64,000 nucleotides of DNA from Schistosoma haematobium (GCF_000699445.3 NC_067198.1:41781691-41845690); one strand, 5' to 3'; shown: positions 44,440 through 56,631, counted from the first letter of the stretch. Numbers and translations are program-made. The notes: generated from the letters alone by a model not told the origin.

Positions 44440-44760
44440 TAATGTAGTGAACAAAAACACGATTGAGCACAGTCGACTGTGTTTGAGCATAACATTACAG
44501 AAAATCTAACTAAAATCTGAGAACCATACAGTAAATAGTTAATTTGCAAAATATCAATCAATTCTCTCAAACTTGACTGTTCCTTTGGTAAATCTCAGTC
44601 CATTGTCTCAGATTTCATTGTTCATTCATTTTCATACCCGTTTCCGTTCTTTCCCTCTCGATCTTCCACTGAAATACATTCTCTTCTTGACCATCGTTAT
44701 ATACTACTTATGTGGATAAAAGTAGTTCACACCACAGTATCATTCCATTATCATCAATGA
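44440..44760 (+). repeat. Dispersed repeat family F
   Basis: Starts TGTAGTGAACAAAAACACG and ends at the TACTTATGTGGATAAAAGTAG hairpin-like block. Confidence 0.62.
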
Positions 44761-44764
44761 CTAA

Positions 44765-45255
44765 TCCACTAAAGCTATTTATATCCACATATTCTAACAT
44801 CTTAATAAACCTTCACGAAATCCATTTCAAAATGTCACTAATAAGCATCTCAATTGAATTCATGGATACATATGGAAAAGAAAGAAATTCTTTTTTTTTC
44901 AAATGAAATACCCCTATATCCATCTAAATTGCATGAATGAACAATATATACTATTATGCTTGAAAAATACTTCAGTCGTAAAGATATCTTTCATCTTGAT
45001 AAATCACTATCCCATGATAGAATAATAATTCAGTGTATCAGTTAAAATGTTTAAATGAAGTTATCTACAACAAGTTCACTCGATATGAATTCACATTTAA
45101 TTGTTATTGATTCCAATAAATAGTCCATATTCTGATGGTTTGATCATGATCTTAATTAATCCAAGTTAATTCGATAATATTTTTGACATTATGTAAAGTA
45201 TGTAGAATTATGGTCTGTTTCGTTATTAGTATTATTATAATAAAAATAGACCTAA
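44765..45255. other. AT-rich stretch, nothing recognised
   Basis: No gene or matched repeat. Confidence 0.4.
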
Positions 45256-45273
45256 TCTTAAAATTGTATATAT

Positions 45274-45589
45274 CAGAAGGGGTTTTGTGGAGATTTTAGA
45301 AATTTCACTGATTGAAATCATGAGTCAATTGAAGCTAGACCACCATGGAAAACGTGGAAGCACTAGACGGCCGTTTCGTCCTTGTATGGGACTCCTCAGC
45401 AGTGAGCATCCACGATCCCGCTCCACGTGAGATTCTTACCCAGGACCTATCAGTCTCGCGTGCGAGCGCTTAACCATTAGACCACTGAGCTGACCAGCAT
45501 CCAGTGGTGTTAATGTCCAACTTCAACAGTTCAGTGCTTCCAGGTTTTCCATGGTGTCTAGCTGCAATTGACTCATGATTTCAACTATT
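45274..45589. repeat. Class 2 foldback with an intact hammerhead
   Basis: Long minus half (full 3' end GGGGTTTTGTGGAGATTTTA, hammerhead, B box, A box, to about 45530), then a short plus 3' end (CAGTGCTTCCAGG...GACTCATGATTTC). Flanks AAAATTGTATATAT (45260-45273) and AAAATTGTAAATAT (45590-45603) match at 13 of 14 bases. They are a likely target duplication, although the right copy resembles the family's own 3' tail. Confidence 0.8.
45350..45410 (-). ncRNA. Hammerhead ribozyme (class 2), core intact
   Basis: Minus strand: CACTG stem I, CTGAGGA (45393-45399), stem II GTCC/GGAC, GAAA (45374-45377), CGGCC, GTC (45366-45368), and TAGTG closing stem I with one G-U pair. Confidence 0.75.
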
Positions 45590-45602
45590 AAAATTGTAAA
45601 TA

Positions 45603-46016
45603 TGTCATGATATGATTGCCTTGTAGGGCCAGTGAAATGTCACTGAGCCCTAGCCAAATCATCCGGCAGTTGAAACACTGAATATCGAACAGATCATCGC
45701 TCCCTGCCAAGGTCATGTACAACCAACGCGTATTAGTTAATCGTATGCCATAAACTGGCCCATGCGGCCGTGGTCTTACTTTCGCTTGTATCTTCTTTAA
45801 CTAATATATTTCTGTAATAACGTCCTTTGTGTTGTACAGTCTTCAAAGAATCTATAGTACCTTGATACGTCAGTGGGGGTAGTCCACGTAAGGTGCTGAC
45901 CACGAGGTGAATTGAATGTTTCCCCCTTCTCGATTGTTAACTTTCTCTTCTTGTTCATTGTTGAATATAAATCTGTTTAGTAATTTTATAATCGGTTTCA
46001 AAATCGTGTGGTAACA
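45603..46016 (+). repeat. LTR-like sequence, no clear target duplication
   Basis: Runs from TGTCATGATATGATTGCC to CGTGTGGTAACA, with GC-richer, promoter-like content (GGCCCATGCGGCCGTGG) in an AT-rich setting. TG...CA ends fit an LTR, but AAATA and GTCCA flanks do not match. It directly follows the class 2 foldback. Confidence 0.4.
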
Positions 46017-46319
46017 GTCCAATGCTACTACAGGTAATAATTCAATAAATTCTGAAATTTTCTTATTTCCTGTTTAAAAGTAACAACCAATAATTAAGGT
46101 GTTATAGTTGTAGTTATAATCACTAAAAGTCATTTGTACTGTATTAGATTCAAATAACTTCTCTAGTCATTTTTCAATTGAATGGAAAGAAAAAGGCATC
46201 ATTTATAAAGCATAAAACAAAATATACTTGATTGTATACATGACATCCTGAATTCCAATAAGACAATCTATTATATTGATGGAAAATGATAACCGTTTTT
46301 ATTCGAGTATCATAGCTAA

Positions 46320-46445
46320 CGAAACTTTGGCGAGATTATAAATAATGGACGAACCAATCCGGTATAAGATAACAGATCTCGGATTTTAGCGCGAAATCCA
46401 CTCATCCATTTGGAAAAATACAGTTTCGGCATTAAAACTGATGTC
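46320..46445 (-). repeat. Dispersed repeat D
   Basis: Reverse complement of 5345-5440: GGATTTTAGCGCGAAATCC, GGTATAAGATAACAGATC. Confidence 0.55.
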
Positions 46446-46626
46446 TCTAAATCTAATTACTAACCTTAACCATCAACTGTAAATCATAATTTTAATTCAT
46501 CACACTGGTTTATAACCTTCGTTTGGTCATAGTTATTAGGTGGACACTATGCTAGTTTAGCATCGCTCAAAGATAATCTATAAATTATACTCACACCGAA
46601 ACTTTTATCTAAGATACAAGATTAAA

Positions 46627-47345
46627 ATGGTTACTTACTTACTTACGCCTGTTACTCCCAATGGAGCATAGGCCACCGACCAGCATTCTCCAACCCACTC
46701 TGTCCTGGACCTCCTTTGCTAGTTCCATCCAATTCTTGTTCACTTCTCTCATGTCAATCTCCATTTCTGGGCGTAATGTGTTCTTTGGTCTTCCTCTTCT
46801 CCTTTGGCATTGCGGATTCCGTGTGAGGGCTTGTCTTGTGACGCAGTTGAGTTCTTTCCTCAATGTGTGTTCTATCCACATCCAGCGCGTCTTCCTGATT
46901 TCTTCCTACACTGCAATCTCGTTTGTTCTCTACCACACTAGGTTGTTGTTGATAGTGCCTGGCCAACAGATACGAAGTATTTTACGTAGACAACTGTCAA
47001 TAAACACATGTATCTTCTGGATGATGGCTTTCGTAGTTCTCCAGGTTTCCGTCATATATAGTAGAACTGTGTTGACATTCGTATTGAGAATTCTGACTTT
47101 GGTTTTGGTTGACAAACAATTGAGTTTCAGATGTTCTTCACTTGTAGATATGCTGGTTTTGTTTTACCGATCAGCGACTTCACATCTGTATCATATCCAC
47201 CGTGCTCATCAATGATACTGCCCAGTTATGTGAATGTTTTTCCGTCTTCCAAATCTTCTCCGTCAATTTTGATTGAATTAATGCATGCTGTGTTGTATCA
47301 AAGAATCTTACATTTCCCTTTGTGTATATTGAGATTGAAGTTGTA
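46627..47345 (-). pseudogene. RTE-clade fragment with TAAG tail
   Basis: 3' end on the left (CTTACTTACTTACGCCTG), then the C-terminal coding region ([11 protein letters not shown] near 46790 and [13 protein letters not shown] near 46850). The region equivalent to KTKVRILNTNVNTVLL lies near 47100, and the post-RT block YLGSIIDEHGG-like near 47210-47230. Frame breaks separate these. It is truncated at about 47345. Confidence 0.88.
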
Positions 47346-47469
47346 CCTGAATGTATTGTGGCAACTATTCTACAAACAATTTCAATTATGATTCATTTTG
47401 GTTGATCACCTTTTATTAACTTATTTAACAGATAATGTTATTTGAACAGTAACAATTCGTATATTTCTT

Positions 47470-47720
47470 TGTACCGTTATGATCACTAGAGCACATGAAA
47501 CATTCTAGCTAAAATGTTGATTACTTAAATATCACTCGGTGATTCACCCTCCTATTCATGTTTATATGTACTCAAATCCTTGTTGCACGCTCATACAATT
47601 CAACTATAAATTTGCCTAAGTAATTGCTCTCATATATTTATTCGCTTCTCCGCTTCAAATACGTTCGGTATGTTCATAACTTTGTGATCTACGCTATAAG
47701 CGGTAGTTTCGAGCACCCTC
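47470..47720 (+). repeat. LTR fragment related to the Gypsy LTR family
   Basis: TGATCACTAGAGCACATG, ATCACTCGGTGATTCACCC and ATGTTTATATGTACTCAAATCC align with 58480-58740. The similarity ends at about 47715, next to an RTE 5' fragment. Confidence 0.5.
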
Positions 47721-47739
47721 ATACTTTATCCCATCATTT

Positions 47740-47881
47740 CCATAATTATTTCATTGGTCTTCTCAGTCTCACACATTGTCCGGACATTCCATGTACCCAT
47801 ATGAATTGTTCATCCGGTTGTTGGAAGATGTATCGGCCTCATGACTTCCGAAGAATCTCAACAGTCCCCATAAGGCATTAT
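47740..47881 (-). pseudogene. RTE endonuclease N-terminal fragment
   Basis: The minus strand encodes MGTWNVRTMCETEKTNEI before a stop. GTWNVRTM is the conserved start of the apurinic/apyrimidinic-type endonuclease of RTE elements. It is the only piece of the endonuclease domain in the window and has the same orientation as 46627-47345. The two may belong to one insertion that lost its middle and gained an LTR. Confidence 0.7.
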
Positions 47882-47889
47882 AATTTTTC

Positions 47890-49005
47890 TAAATAAGAAT
47901 CCTTCAACTCAAAGAACATAGCTTCAATAGACTAAATTGTTTATTCTGATTAGCGGTTTCTAGCATGAATATTTTCTAGGCCTGTAGTAAAACCATTCAA
48001 CTATTGTATTATTTATCTGCTCACTGTAGTTTAGACATTTAATCCACTATGTCAATTTCTGTATAAGTATGATTGAGCACATGTTTGCACATCAATGTTT
48101 AATCTATTCTCCCATTGGTTGTAACACACAGGTAATCAATAATTTATCCATAATCGATTAACACTCATTCATATATATATGGAGTTTTAACACTCATACT
48201 CACTTGGTTTCCCTGTGTACTTGCTTCCTATACGCTTTGCGGATTTTATCAATCTTTAACAATAAACTATCTCTATAATTGGTATTCAGGTTTTTGAATA
48301 ATCTCGAGTAAATCCATAATTCTACTAGGAGATTTAGCCTACATTAAATACTCAGTTAACGGGATACTATTTGATTGGAGTCAGATATAGAAGAAACTAA
48401 CTTCTACAAACCCCCCTTCTTTACTTCAGTTTAAAATGAATAATAGATTTAGATTAGCTACAGATGGAGTTATCAGGATGATTAACCATGAGATAATTCA
48501 AACAATATAATTACTATTTTCATCGATTCTGAGCTATGTAATCGTTCTGTAAACAAATATATCCATATACATGAAGATAATAAACTTCTGTTATAAATTA
48601 ATATAGGAGTATTTAGTGAAATCTAAAGAGATATCATTATTCAATTCATATTGAGTTGAGAAGAAATTGGGGGGCTTTCCTTATTCTTAACCACTTTCTC
48701 AAATAAGAAAAAGTATTTGTTTTGATCTCATCTATACCATCACTTATTAATGTAATGATAATTAATGAGTTTTATTAGATAGAATAGAATAATGTAGAAA
48801 AGAAGTGTTTCTATGAAATGTATTCTCTTCTCTAGTTCATTAAATCTATTCACAGTTAATTATCGTTATATATATATATGTGTGTACATATAAGTAAGAT
48901 TTATGTTTTAAAATTATTCATTTTGATCATAATTGTTATCATGGAAATAAATGAGAAAACTTAAAACGAAGGATTGATCTATTTAACGGATATTTAATAT
49001 TCACT
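47890..49005. other. AT-rich stretch with possible old LTR remains
   Basis: 48000-48290 has TATATATATGG and an AATAAA-like AACAATAAAC close to 48265 and vaguely resembles the Gypsy LTR, but I cannot align it confidently. Nothing else recognised. Confidence 0.35.
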
Positions 49006-49011
49006 ATTACG

Positions 49012-49744
49012 GTTAGTTAGGCAAGGTTGCTTACTTTCACCCTTCCTCTTTCTCCTGATGACCGACTGGATCATGAAGACGTGAACATCTGAGTGGAAGC
49101 ATGGGATACAGTGGACAGCTAGGATGTAGGTGGACGATCTAGACTTCACACATGATCTGACTCTTCTATTGCACAGGCAACAACAAATGAAGGAGAAGAC
49201 GATCAGTGTAGCAGCAGTCTCAACAACAGTAAGTCTCAATATACACAAAAGGAAAAGAAAGATTCTCCGATACAACACAACACACAACAGTCAAATCACA
49301 CTTGATGGAGAAGATTTAGATTATGTAAAATCCTTTACATATCTGGGCAGTATCATTGATGAACACGGTGGATCTGTTGCAGAAGTGAAGGCGCTGATCG
49401 GTAAAACAAGAGAAGCATATCTACAATTGAAAAACATATGGAAATCAAAACAACTGTCTGTCAACCAACACCAAAGTCAGAATTTTAAATAGAAATGTCA
49501 ACACAGTTCTACTGCATGTGGTGGAAACTTGGAGAACTACAAAAACCATCATCCATAAGATACAAGCGTTTATTAGTAGCTGTCTACGCAAAATACTTCG
49601 GACCCGTTGACCAGACACTATCAACAACAACCTAGTGTGGAAGAGAACAAACCAAATCCCAGGGGAGGGAGAAACCAGGAAGAAGTGTTGGATGTGGATA
49701 GGACACACATTGAAGAAAGCAGTCAACTAAGTCACAAAGCAAAC
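49012..49744 (+). pseudogene. RTE-clade fragment, RT catalytic region to C-terminus
   Basis: Starts at the VRQGCLLSPFLFLL-equivalent segment (frame-broken). It passes the catalytic DDLTLL-like box near 49150 and YLGSIIDEHGGS at 49340-49380, and ends abruptly at AGCAAACCCTCAC. The 3' end is replaced by an LTR of family E. Confidence 0.87.
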
Positions 49745-50149
49745 CCTCACTTCCCCTTATCACAAGCTTCATTTTGACCCATAGGTTATTATTATTATAC
49801 GATTTACTGTTCTTAAATTATTTTCAGTTTACTGATTACAGTCTCGAACGTTCACACCCACTTTTTGGCTTTATTTTGTATAAATGATATTTCTTATTTT
49901 ATGGTGCGATGTGGTTTGTTTGGCTGATATATAAACCAAATATGTCTGAAATAAATGATTCTCATAGTGGAAGCCGTTATTAGTGTTCTGGATTCAACTG
50001 GACGGGCTAGGCGAGCAGAGAGCCAATAGGACGCTAGCCTGATCAGATCGGTCGAACGTCATTGGTTTAGTACGGTACAAGAATGAATAAGCCGTATTTC
50101 GATTGGCGAATAAATTATATGACAACTAGCCGGACGTAAAGTCACAACA
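49745..50149 (+). repeat. LTR, family E
   Basis: Contains TTTACTGTTCTTAAATTATT, the TATA-like GATATATAAACC (near 49905) and GGATTCAACTGGACGGG, and ends AAGTCACAACA. The right junction falls in a class 1 hammerhead segment (GATTCCACTTCTAGTCAC follows). The left end is unclear. Confidence 0.65.
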
Positions 50150-50310
50150 GATTCCACTTCTAGTCACTATCCACCTTTGCTTAGGATGCTTGTGAATTAA
50201 GGTAATGCACGCAGTATGTACATATGCCAATAAGAGTCTGATCAATTACAGTTCTAAACATCAATGGGGAGATTCAAGTAAACAATACCAAATGGATTTA
50301 ATAATGTCTA
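50150..50310 (+). repeat. Class 1 repeat, 3' part
   Basis: GATTCCACTTCTAGTCACTA, then CACTATCCACCTTTGCTTAG and the GATCAATTACAGTTCTAAAC block. The hammerhead core upstream is missing. Confidence 0.7.
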
Positions 50311-51235
50311 TGGTTTTATTATTATGTACGTGAAAAACTGAAATCATTTATTTTTCATATTGTTGAGGAGACCCACAATATTCCTCGAAAACAAGGTGAA
50401 AGGGTCTTTGAAATTTCTAGGAAACATTTTATTCAATTAGTATTGAGTAGAAGTTTCACAGAAACGTCTAGAAAGTAATGAGTCACATGTTACATTCCTG
50501 GTTGAATAGTTACCTATCCTGCTATTATGTTTAGTAAGGTTCCGAGATCTTTCAGAAGCCCAATGCCATCTGAAATATAAACTAACCTGGGATTAAAACG
50601 TTAATTCCACATCTAGCGTCTTTTCTCATGTGTTCAAATCGTCGTATAAATTTAGCTTGAGGTTATTAGAAGAGATTAAGTAAGCGATTCAAACGTTCAA
50701 CTAGAAGATTTATTACATATAATTAAAGAGTTAGAGATGTTTCCAGTAATCCAAAGTAAATGAAAAAAATCATAACTGTTCATTAGATAAATTTAAATGA
50801 ATGCTGTTTTTGTCCACATTTCTAACATAAGTTCCATCAATTGTACAATGAATTGTATTTGAGTAACGCTTCACACTATTCTCATATCAAAAAACGTATT
50901 TCTAAAACTTTTACAAGATTTCTCTAGAAAAACTGAATATTAATAACTTAAATCGTATTCGAACCTTCAATGATATACACCTACCTCCTTGTTTATTCTT
51001 TAATGTAATAGGAGTTATAGCTGAAAACAACATTACGGAAGTTGAATTCTATACTTCTCATAGATATATATTTTCAATAATCACAAGTTCCATAGAGATA
51101 AGACAGGGTTATCTTGTCATGTTACATATAACATACCGAGAACTCCCCCCCCCAGTAATATTAAACGTATAGTGTTGAATATATTTATTACTATTGTTAT
51201 TATAGTTCATACCACTGAGTGGGTTTATTGTTTTC
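50311..51235. other. AT-rich stretch, nothing recognised
   Basis: A poly-C run occurs at about 51147. No gene or matched repeat. Confidence 0.4.
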
Positions 51236-51239
51236 ATAA

Positions 51240-51915
51240 CTAAATAATAAAAGCAATATTGGCAATATTCTCAAATACAACATGGAAAACACCACCCCAA
51301 TCACACATGATGGAGAAGCTCTGGAAGAATTGGAAACTTTCACTTCGCTGGGAAGCATCATAAATGAATGTAGAAGATCTGATGAAGACGTAAAAGCGAG
51401 GATTAGCAAAGCAAGAGCCACATTCCTACAATTGAAGAATATATAGAACTCAAAATAAATGTCTGTCAACATAAAAATCAGAATCTTCAATGCAAACGTC
51501 AAGACAGTCCTACGGTACGGAGCTGAAATGTGGAGAACTACTACAAACAAGTACAAGTATTTATAAACCATTGTCTACACAAGATACTGAATGTCTGTTG
51601 GTCGGATATCATCAGCAACAGCCCTCAGTGGGAGAGAACAAACTAGTTTTGATCTGAAGAGGAAATTAGGAAAAGACGTTGGAAGTGAATAGAACAAACA
51701 TTACGGAAATCACTAAATTGCATCACGAGGCAAGCCCTATCTTGTTATCGTGAAGGGAAACGAAAATGAGGAAGGCCAGAGAGCAGATATGAAAAGGATA
51801 AATAACAACTGGAAAGAACTAGAAAGGATTGCCCAGGACATAGTTGGATAGAGAGTGCTGGTGGTTAGCCTATGCTCCTTCACGAGGAGTAACTGGCGTA
51901 AATAAGTAAGTAATT
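51240..51915 (+). pseudogene. RTE-clade fragment, second subfamily
   Basis: Begins just after the RT core, with a YLGSII-like block replaced by SLGSIINE near 51345. It continues through the C-terminal basic region, and ends AACTGGCGTAAATAAGTAAG. It is closer to 916-1620 and 7444-7880 than to the 59-60 kb copy. Several frame breaks are present. Confidence 0.83.
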
Positions 51916-51919
51916 TTAT

Positions 51920-52370
51920 AATCATAGTTGATTGTAATGATATGCTTTCAAAATTTTTCTCAGAATCATTTGTTTTGTAATGCATCCATAAAAAAACATT
52001 ACGAAATCTATCCCTATAAGTATAAATGGATCTTAAATTCATGTGAATTCAGTTGTTGTTTTTTTCTTGGAAACATTTATCGATTGACTACTCTTTTGAA
52101 CGAAGACTTAAATTTAGTTTTTCATTAAAATTCATATCAATGTCTGCTTAAAATTGTCCCAATTTATAAGCATTTAATTTTGTTTGTTCAATATCTATAA
52201 CTCTGTTAAGCTTAATCACGATAAGTAACTTTATGACCGCGTAAACATACAATCAAGAAATTATAAGAACTTTCTATATATTAATGAATATCATAGACTC
52301 TTAGTTACCTGATGATTTTAATTCAGAGTTACCTTGAATATTTGAATGAATACAGTTGTTATTGTAACAA
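51920..52370. other. AT-rich stretch, nothing recognised
   Basis: No gene or matched repeat. Confidence 0.4.
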
Positions 52371-52375
52371 TTCTC

Positions 52376-52484
52376 GTCCTACTCACTGCCTTCTCGTAGC
52401 GGGAGTGTTGTTTGCGAAAATGAGAGGACGAAAAGCGAATGTTAGGCGCTTTAACCGGATTCTAAACCAATGGTGCACATGAGC
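52376..52484 (+). repeat. Family C repeat, left part
   Basis: CTCACTGCCTTCTCGTAGCG, GAGAGGACGAAAAGCGAATG and GGTGCACATGAGCTT. It resumes at about 55171 after the composite insertion. Confidence 0.75.
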
Positions 52485-53109
52485 TTGTAGGTATAACAGC
52501 GAAATAAATCGTGAAAATGAGTACAGTAGAATATGACAGAAATTGGTCTGTGATCCTGACAAAATAGTGAAATATGCGAAATATATGTTCTGTTGAGCCG
52601 CAGCAGAATAAATAGCATCGACTAGTGATGAGTGAATTCGAATTTAAATGCGTAGGATGATAATAGGAAAGTCGTGAAATGATATCTGCATCGACGGGTG
52701 ATATTCGTTGCTGTACTGCAATTGATAATAATCATAAAATTTGAAGTCAGTGGACGTTGTCGTCTGCGTTATGACAGATGCATTGAGTTATCATTCAATA
52801 TGTATTGGTAGAAGAATGACCAGAGGATTAGCGATGGCGACGTATGAGACTGACTTGGATGTAACGAACAAGAGTGTATCTTTGAGAGACTAGCTCTAAA
52901 CTCTATGTTCTGATATACAGTGCGATGGGTATAGAATAGTAGTTGCAGTACTCGAATAGCGTTTTCGAGTGATAAGTGATGCAGCATGTAGTTATGCACG
53001 TGGAAGAATAGATAAAATGAACGTAATGGTTACCAATCAGCTAATTAGAGGCATCCACAGACATAATAGGAGGCGACTTCGAAATGAAAAATGTATGTTG
53101 TCATAACAT
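52485..53109 (-). repeat. Left arm of a 625-bp inverted repeat
   Basis: Reverse complement of 53742-54366; paired positions sum to 106851 at both ends and in the middle, so no net indel. A few substitutions occur (for example a stop-region change near 52783). The spacer is 53110-53741. Confidence 0.92.
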
Positions 53110-53741
53110 GCAATCTTCCATACGCTCTAAATAGGAGTCAGATCAAATGGGTCACTAAAGTGGTGAGCCCTTCAACGAATATCGCCGATCTAAATCAAGC
53201 TACGGGCCTCCACTAAAATTGGTAAGCCCGCCGACGAAGAACGCAACGCAGCAAGCTACGTCGATGAAGGAACTTCTGCACTCTATACGTTCGACGAACA
53301 AATTCAGCGAAGCCAGCGCAATATCCAATCCGATGCAATCAGCAAAGCCTGTGCATCATGGTATGGACATGCTAAAGTCGTATTATCTTATCGATACTTT
53401 GTCCTCATGTCAATTATCCTCATTGATACATTTTTCGGATTGCTCCATTACGATTCAAATTATCATTATATGCTTATTATTACATTATTATCAATACCAT
53501 GACCGAATGTGGAATTATTAATCTTGTTCGTGCTGTCACTAGATTGACATTTTCGCAATCGTATCACTCACCGAACAAATTATCATTTTATGAAAATTCC
53601 ACTCCACTTTGTGAGAACTCATTGGAATATTTTTACTATTCAAAAACGTGAAATTTTCCTGCTTTAAGTGAGTTCGTTCCAATTTTTCATGTCATTTTGA
53701 TCTAATATTGCATTCATTCACTTAGTCGAGGTCAACAATTT

Positions 53742-54366
53742 ATGTTATGACAACATACATTTTTCATTTCGAAGTCGCCTCCTATTATGTCTGTGGATGC
53801 CTCTAATTAGCTGATTGGTAACCATTACGTTCATTTTATCTATTCTTCCACGTGCATAACTACATGCTGCATCACTTATCACTCGAAAACGCTATTCGAG
53901 TACTGCAACTACTATTCTATACCCATCGCTCTGTATATCAGAACATAGAGTTTAGAGCTAGTCTCTCAAAGATACACTCTTGTTCGTTACATCCAAGTCA
54001 GTCTCATACGTCGCCATCGCTAATCCTCTGGTCATTCTTCTACTAATACATATTTAACGATAACTCAATGCATCTGTCATAACGCAGACGACAACGTCCA
54101 CTGACTTCAAATTTTATGATTATTATCAATTGCAGTACAGCAACGAATATCACCCGTCGATGCAGATATCATTTCACGACTTTCCTATTATCATCCTACG
54201 CATTTAAATTCGAATTCACTCATCACTAGTCAATGCGATTTATTCTGCTGCGGCTCAACAGAACATATATTTCGCATATTTCACTATTTTGTCAGGATCA
54301 CAGACCAATTTCTGTCATATTCTACTGTACTCATTTTCACGATTTATTTCGCTGTTATACCTACAA
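53742..54366 (+). repeat. Right arm of the 625-bp inverted repeat
   Basis: Contains the 64-codon frame 53852-54046, whose mirror on the left (52769-52999, minus) is longer because of single-base changes. No domain recognised. Confidence 0.92.
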
Positions 54367-54717
54367 ACAATTTATTACTACTTTCACGATACTTTGAATC
54401 ACTCATACAAACGTGTTATTTTATCGTTCAGACAATCACAGCATTAGTACATGTAAATTTTTTGTACGCTCATTAATTTGCTCATATTCACATGCTAACA
54501 TTTTCATTTTTGTCCGAGCCTTTGCGATATTCATGTATTCTTTTGCATAAGTATGACATTTTCATATAATACACTCACCCCTCATGTGACACTGTACTTT
54601 ATCGAGTGTTGTACAATTTTTTTTGGCTACTTATTGTTAACGTTAACTTCATATCACTTCAGTGTTATTTTCGAAAACAGACAATTTTTAAATGTGCTAT
54701 TTTCTACAAGGGGGCTA

Positions 54718-55138
54718 TGTAGTGTCAGTTATTATGGCAAGCCCATATACCTTATTCTAACTTCCGGACATCCTATTTTATTCATTTTACTTGAGCCATA
54801 TTTTGACCTTGTCAATTATTCGCTTATTAGCCTTGACTGTTTTCATATGAGCGTATATGTGTGTACACTTCATATCCCATGATTCATCACATGTCTGTAG
54901 TTTATTTTGTCTGCCTATAAATACTGAGTAACGCTTAATTGAAATGGAGTTGGCTTCCCAGCCATCTTCCATGCGTGTCATTTTTGCCTTGCCGTGCTTC
55001 ATTCGCTTCATGTACGAAATATATGTATTCTCAAGTCAATTCTCGTTATTCGACTTATTTAATTCCATTATTGGATAACGCGATTCAAGTCGACGATGAT
55101 ATACGAGAATAGGTGATAACAAACATCCATACAATCTA
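54718..55138 (+). repeat. 3' LTR of the composite element
   Basis: Starts TGTAGTGTCAGTTATTATGG two bases after GGGGCTA and has a TATA-like CTATAAATACTG near 54915. Homologous to 33299-33706. A sequence resembling a primer-binding site plus leader (GAAGTCAGATCAATGGGCC) follows it, which is not expected after a 3' LTR. Confidence 0.65.
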
Positions 55139-55170
55139 AATGAAGTCAGATCAATGGGCCATTTCAGGCT

Positions 55171-55420
55171 CTAGTATCCTGCGGGAACAAATAGCATATG
55201 AACCAATCGTTGGTCACCGGCTACCATGGGACTGTATCTTCTCACGATGCTCCATTGCCTTGTGGGTCAGACCTTTAGGTCAAAGGCTTGGGGTGCGGCC
55301 TCCTAAGAAAACCACCGGCTTTGGTTTAGGCACCCGGGCAGTATTACAGCCCTCACACAAATCGAATGATTTATGTGGCGCATATGTATTTGGTGCCTAC
55401 TTGTATCAATGTTCATGTGT
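55171..55420 (+). repeat. Family C repeat, right part
   Basis: TATCCTGCGGGAAC, GGTCACCGGCTACCATGGG and the CACACAAATCGAATGA end. Confidence 0.75.
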
Positions 55421-55439
55421 TTAAATAAAATGAATTCTC

Positions 55440-56210
55440 GTTTGTTCCATTTTTATTCTAAGAAGAATGATTTACAGTATTCTCTGAACTCCATCAAAAA
55501 TTGATCAATCATAAACAAAACCAACTATTGTCTTAGACAGTTCTCTTCTCTTCTATTCAGTTTAATAGAAATGTCATGTATAATTAAACTGATAAGTCTT
55601 GCGGATTGAACGCTATATTCGTCTCCTAAGCTATTCTGTAACCCCTAAGCTGTAACTATACAGAGACTTGAACACGAGAGAGAAGACTCAAAGTATGTGA
55701 GTAGTTTACTCCAAGGTTCATTCTAACACAGAAAATATAGGGTTTTCATAATATTTTAAATATCCTTGGATTGCTAGAAGATTCTGGAATGCTACTAAAC
55801 ATAGTAGCAGTGTGGCAACCAGCCACTCAAAACCTCTGCATGTGACGTTTCGCTTCCTTGATATTTTTGGCTAAGACTTGAACTGAACGCTGATTGGAGG
55901 AAACGCTTCTTAGTGTTTCCTGATCCTTGCTTGAAATTCACCGGATCACTCCAACATAAACAAAGTGAGATATGAAATACAATAAAGAGATAATGTTTTC
56001 CCATTCAATAATATGTTCTAAAATATAAATTGAAATTCATTTGTTAATGTTCCATTATAACTTTCCTCTAAGATAATCACTTATTTCAACATGAACTATT
56101 CATTATCTTGCTGACATACCAATACATGGGATTTTTATCGGTAGAAAGATACATCTTAAGAGGCTAACGAGAGTAAAAGGTATGTTATGAAAGCTTCATA
56201 ATTAAACTTT
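55440..56210. other. AT-rich stretch, nothing recognised
   Basis: No gene or matched repeat. Confidence 0.4.
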
Positions 56211-56214
56211 CTGT

Positions 56215-56462
56215 GAAATAGGACAAACCAATTTTCACCTGAAGAAAAAATTAAGAAAAGACGATGGAAGTGAATAGGATACACATTGAAGAAATCATCA
56301 AACTACAATACGAGACAAGCTGTAACTTGGAATCCTGAAAGGAAATGGAAAAAACGGAAAATCAAAAAACACACTACGTTGAGAATTGGAAGCAGACATC
56401 AAAAGGATGAATAACAACTGGAAAGAACTGGAAAGGATTGCCCAGGACAGAGTTAAATGGTT
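56215..56462 (+). pseudogene. RTE-clade fragment, second subfamily
   Basis: C-terminal region only (GACAAACCAATTTTCACC to GCCCAGGACAGAGTTAAATG), similar to 51640-51850. Both ends are truncated. Confidence 0.78.
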
Positions 56463-56631
56463 CTGATACCGTTATAATAGTTCCGTTATGTTCATGTCAA
56501 TTTCTAAAACAAAAAAGAAGAATTCTTCATCTTTTACTTGATAGTTAACCACATTTAGTTAATGAATTCTGAATCATCTTTTTATTTAAAAGATAGAAAT
56601 TATAAAACTCATAATTGATATCTATCTAATA

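Larger units (their letters stand above)
52485..55170. mobile_element. Composite LTR-derived insertion with internal inverted repeat
   Basis: Interrupts family C between GAGCTT and TATCCTGCGGG. From left: an inverted copy of internal sequence (52485-53109); the last 25 or so bases of an LTR (about 53110-53136); leader-like sequence (GGAGTCAGATCAAATGGG, then GTGAGCCC blocks) to 53741; the direct internal copy (53742-54366); more internal sequence; a purine tract AAGGGGGC (54708-54715); an LTR (54718-about 55138); and about 30 bases of leader again. There is no RT or integrase, so it is non-autonomous. Confidence 0.68.

Noticed and set aside
45603..46016. Confident solo LTR
   Set aside because: Ends look right, but the flanks AAATA and GTCCA do not match, so it is listed only as LTR-like.
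53219..53521. Gag protein in the composite element
   Set aside because: The 100-codon frame starts in leader-like sequence, has no zinc or capsid motif, and its C-terminal half is translated AT-rich DNA.
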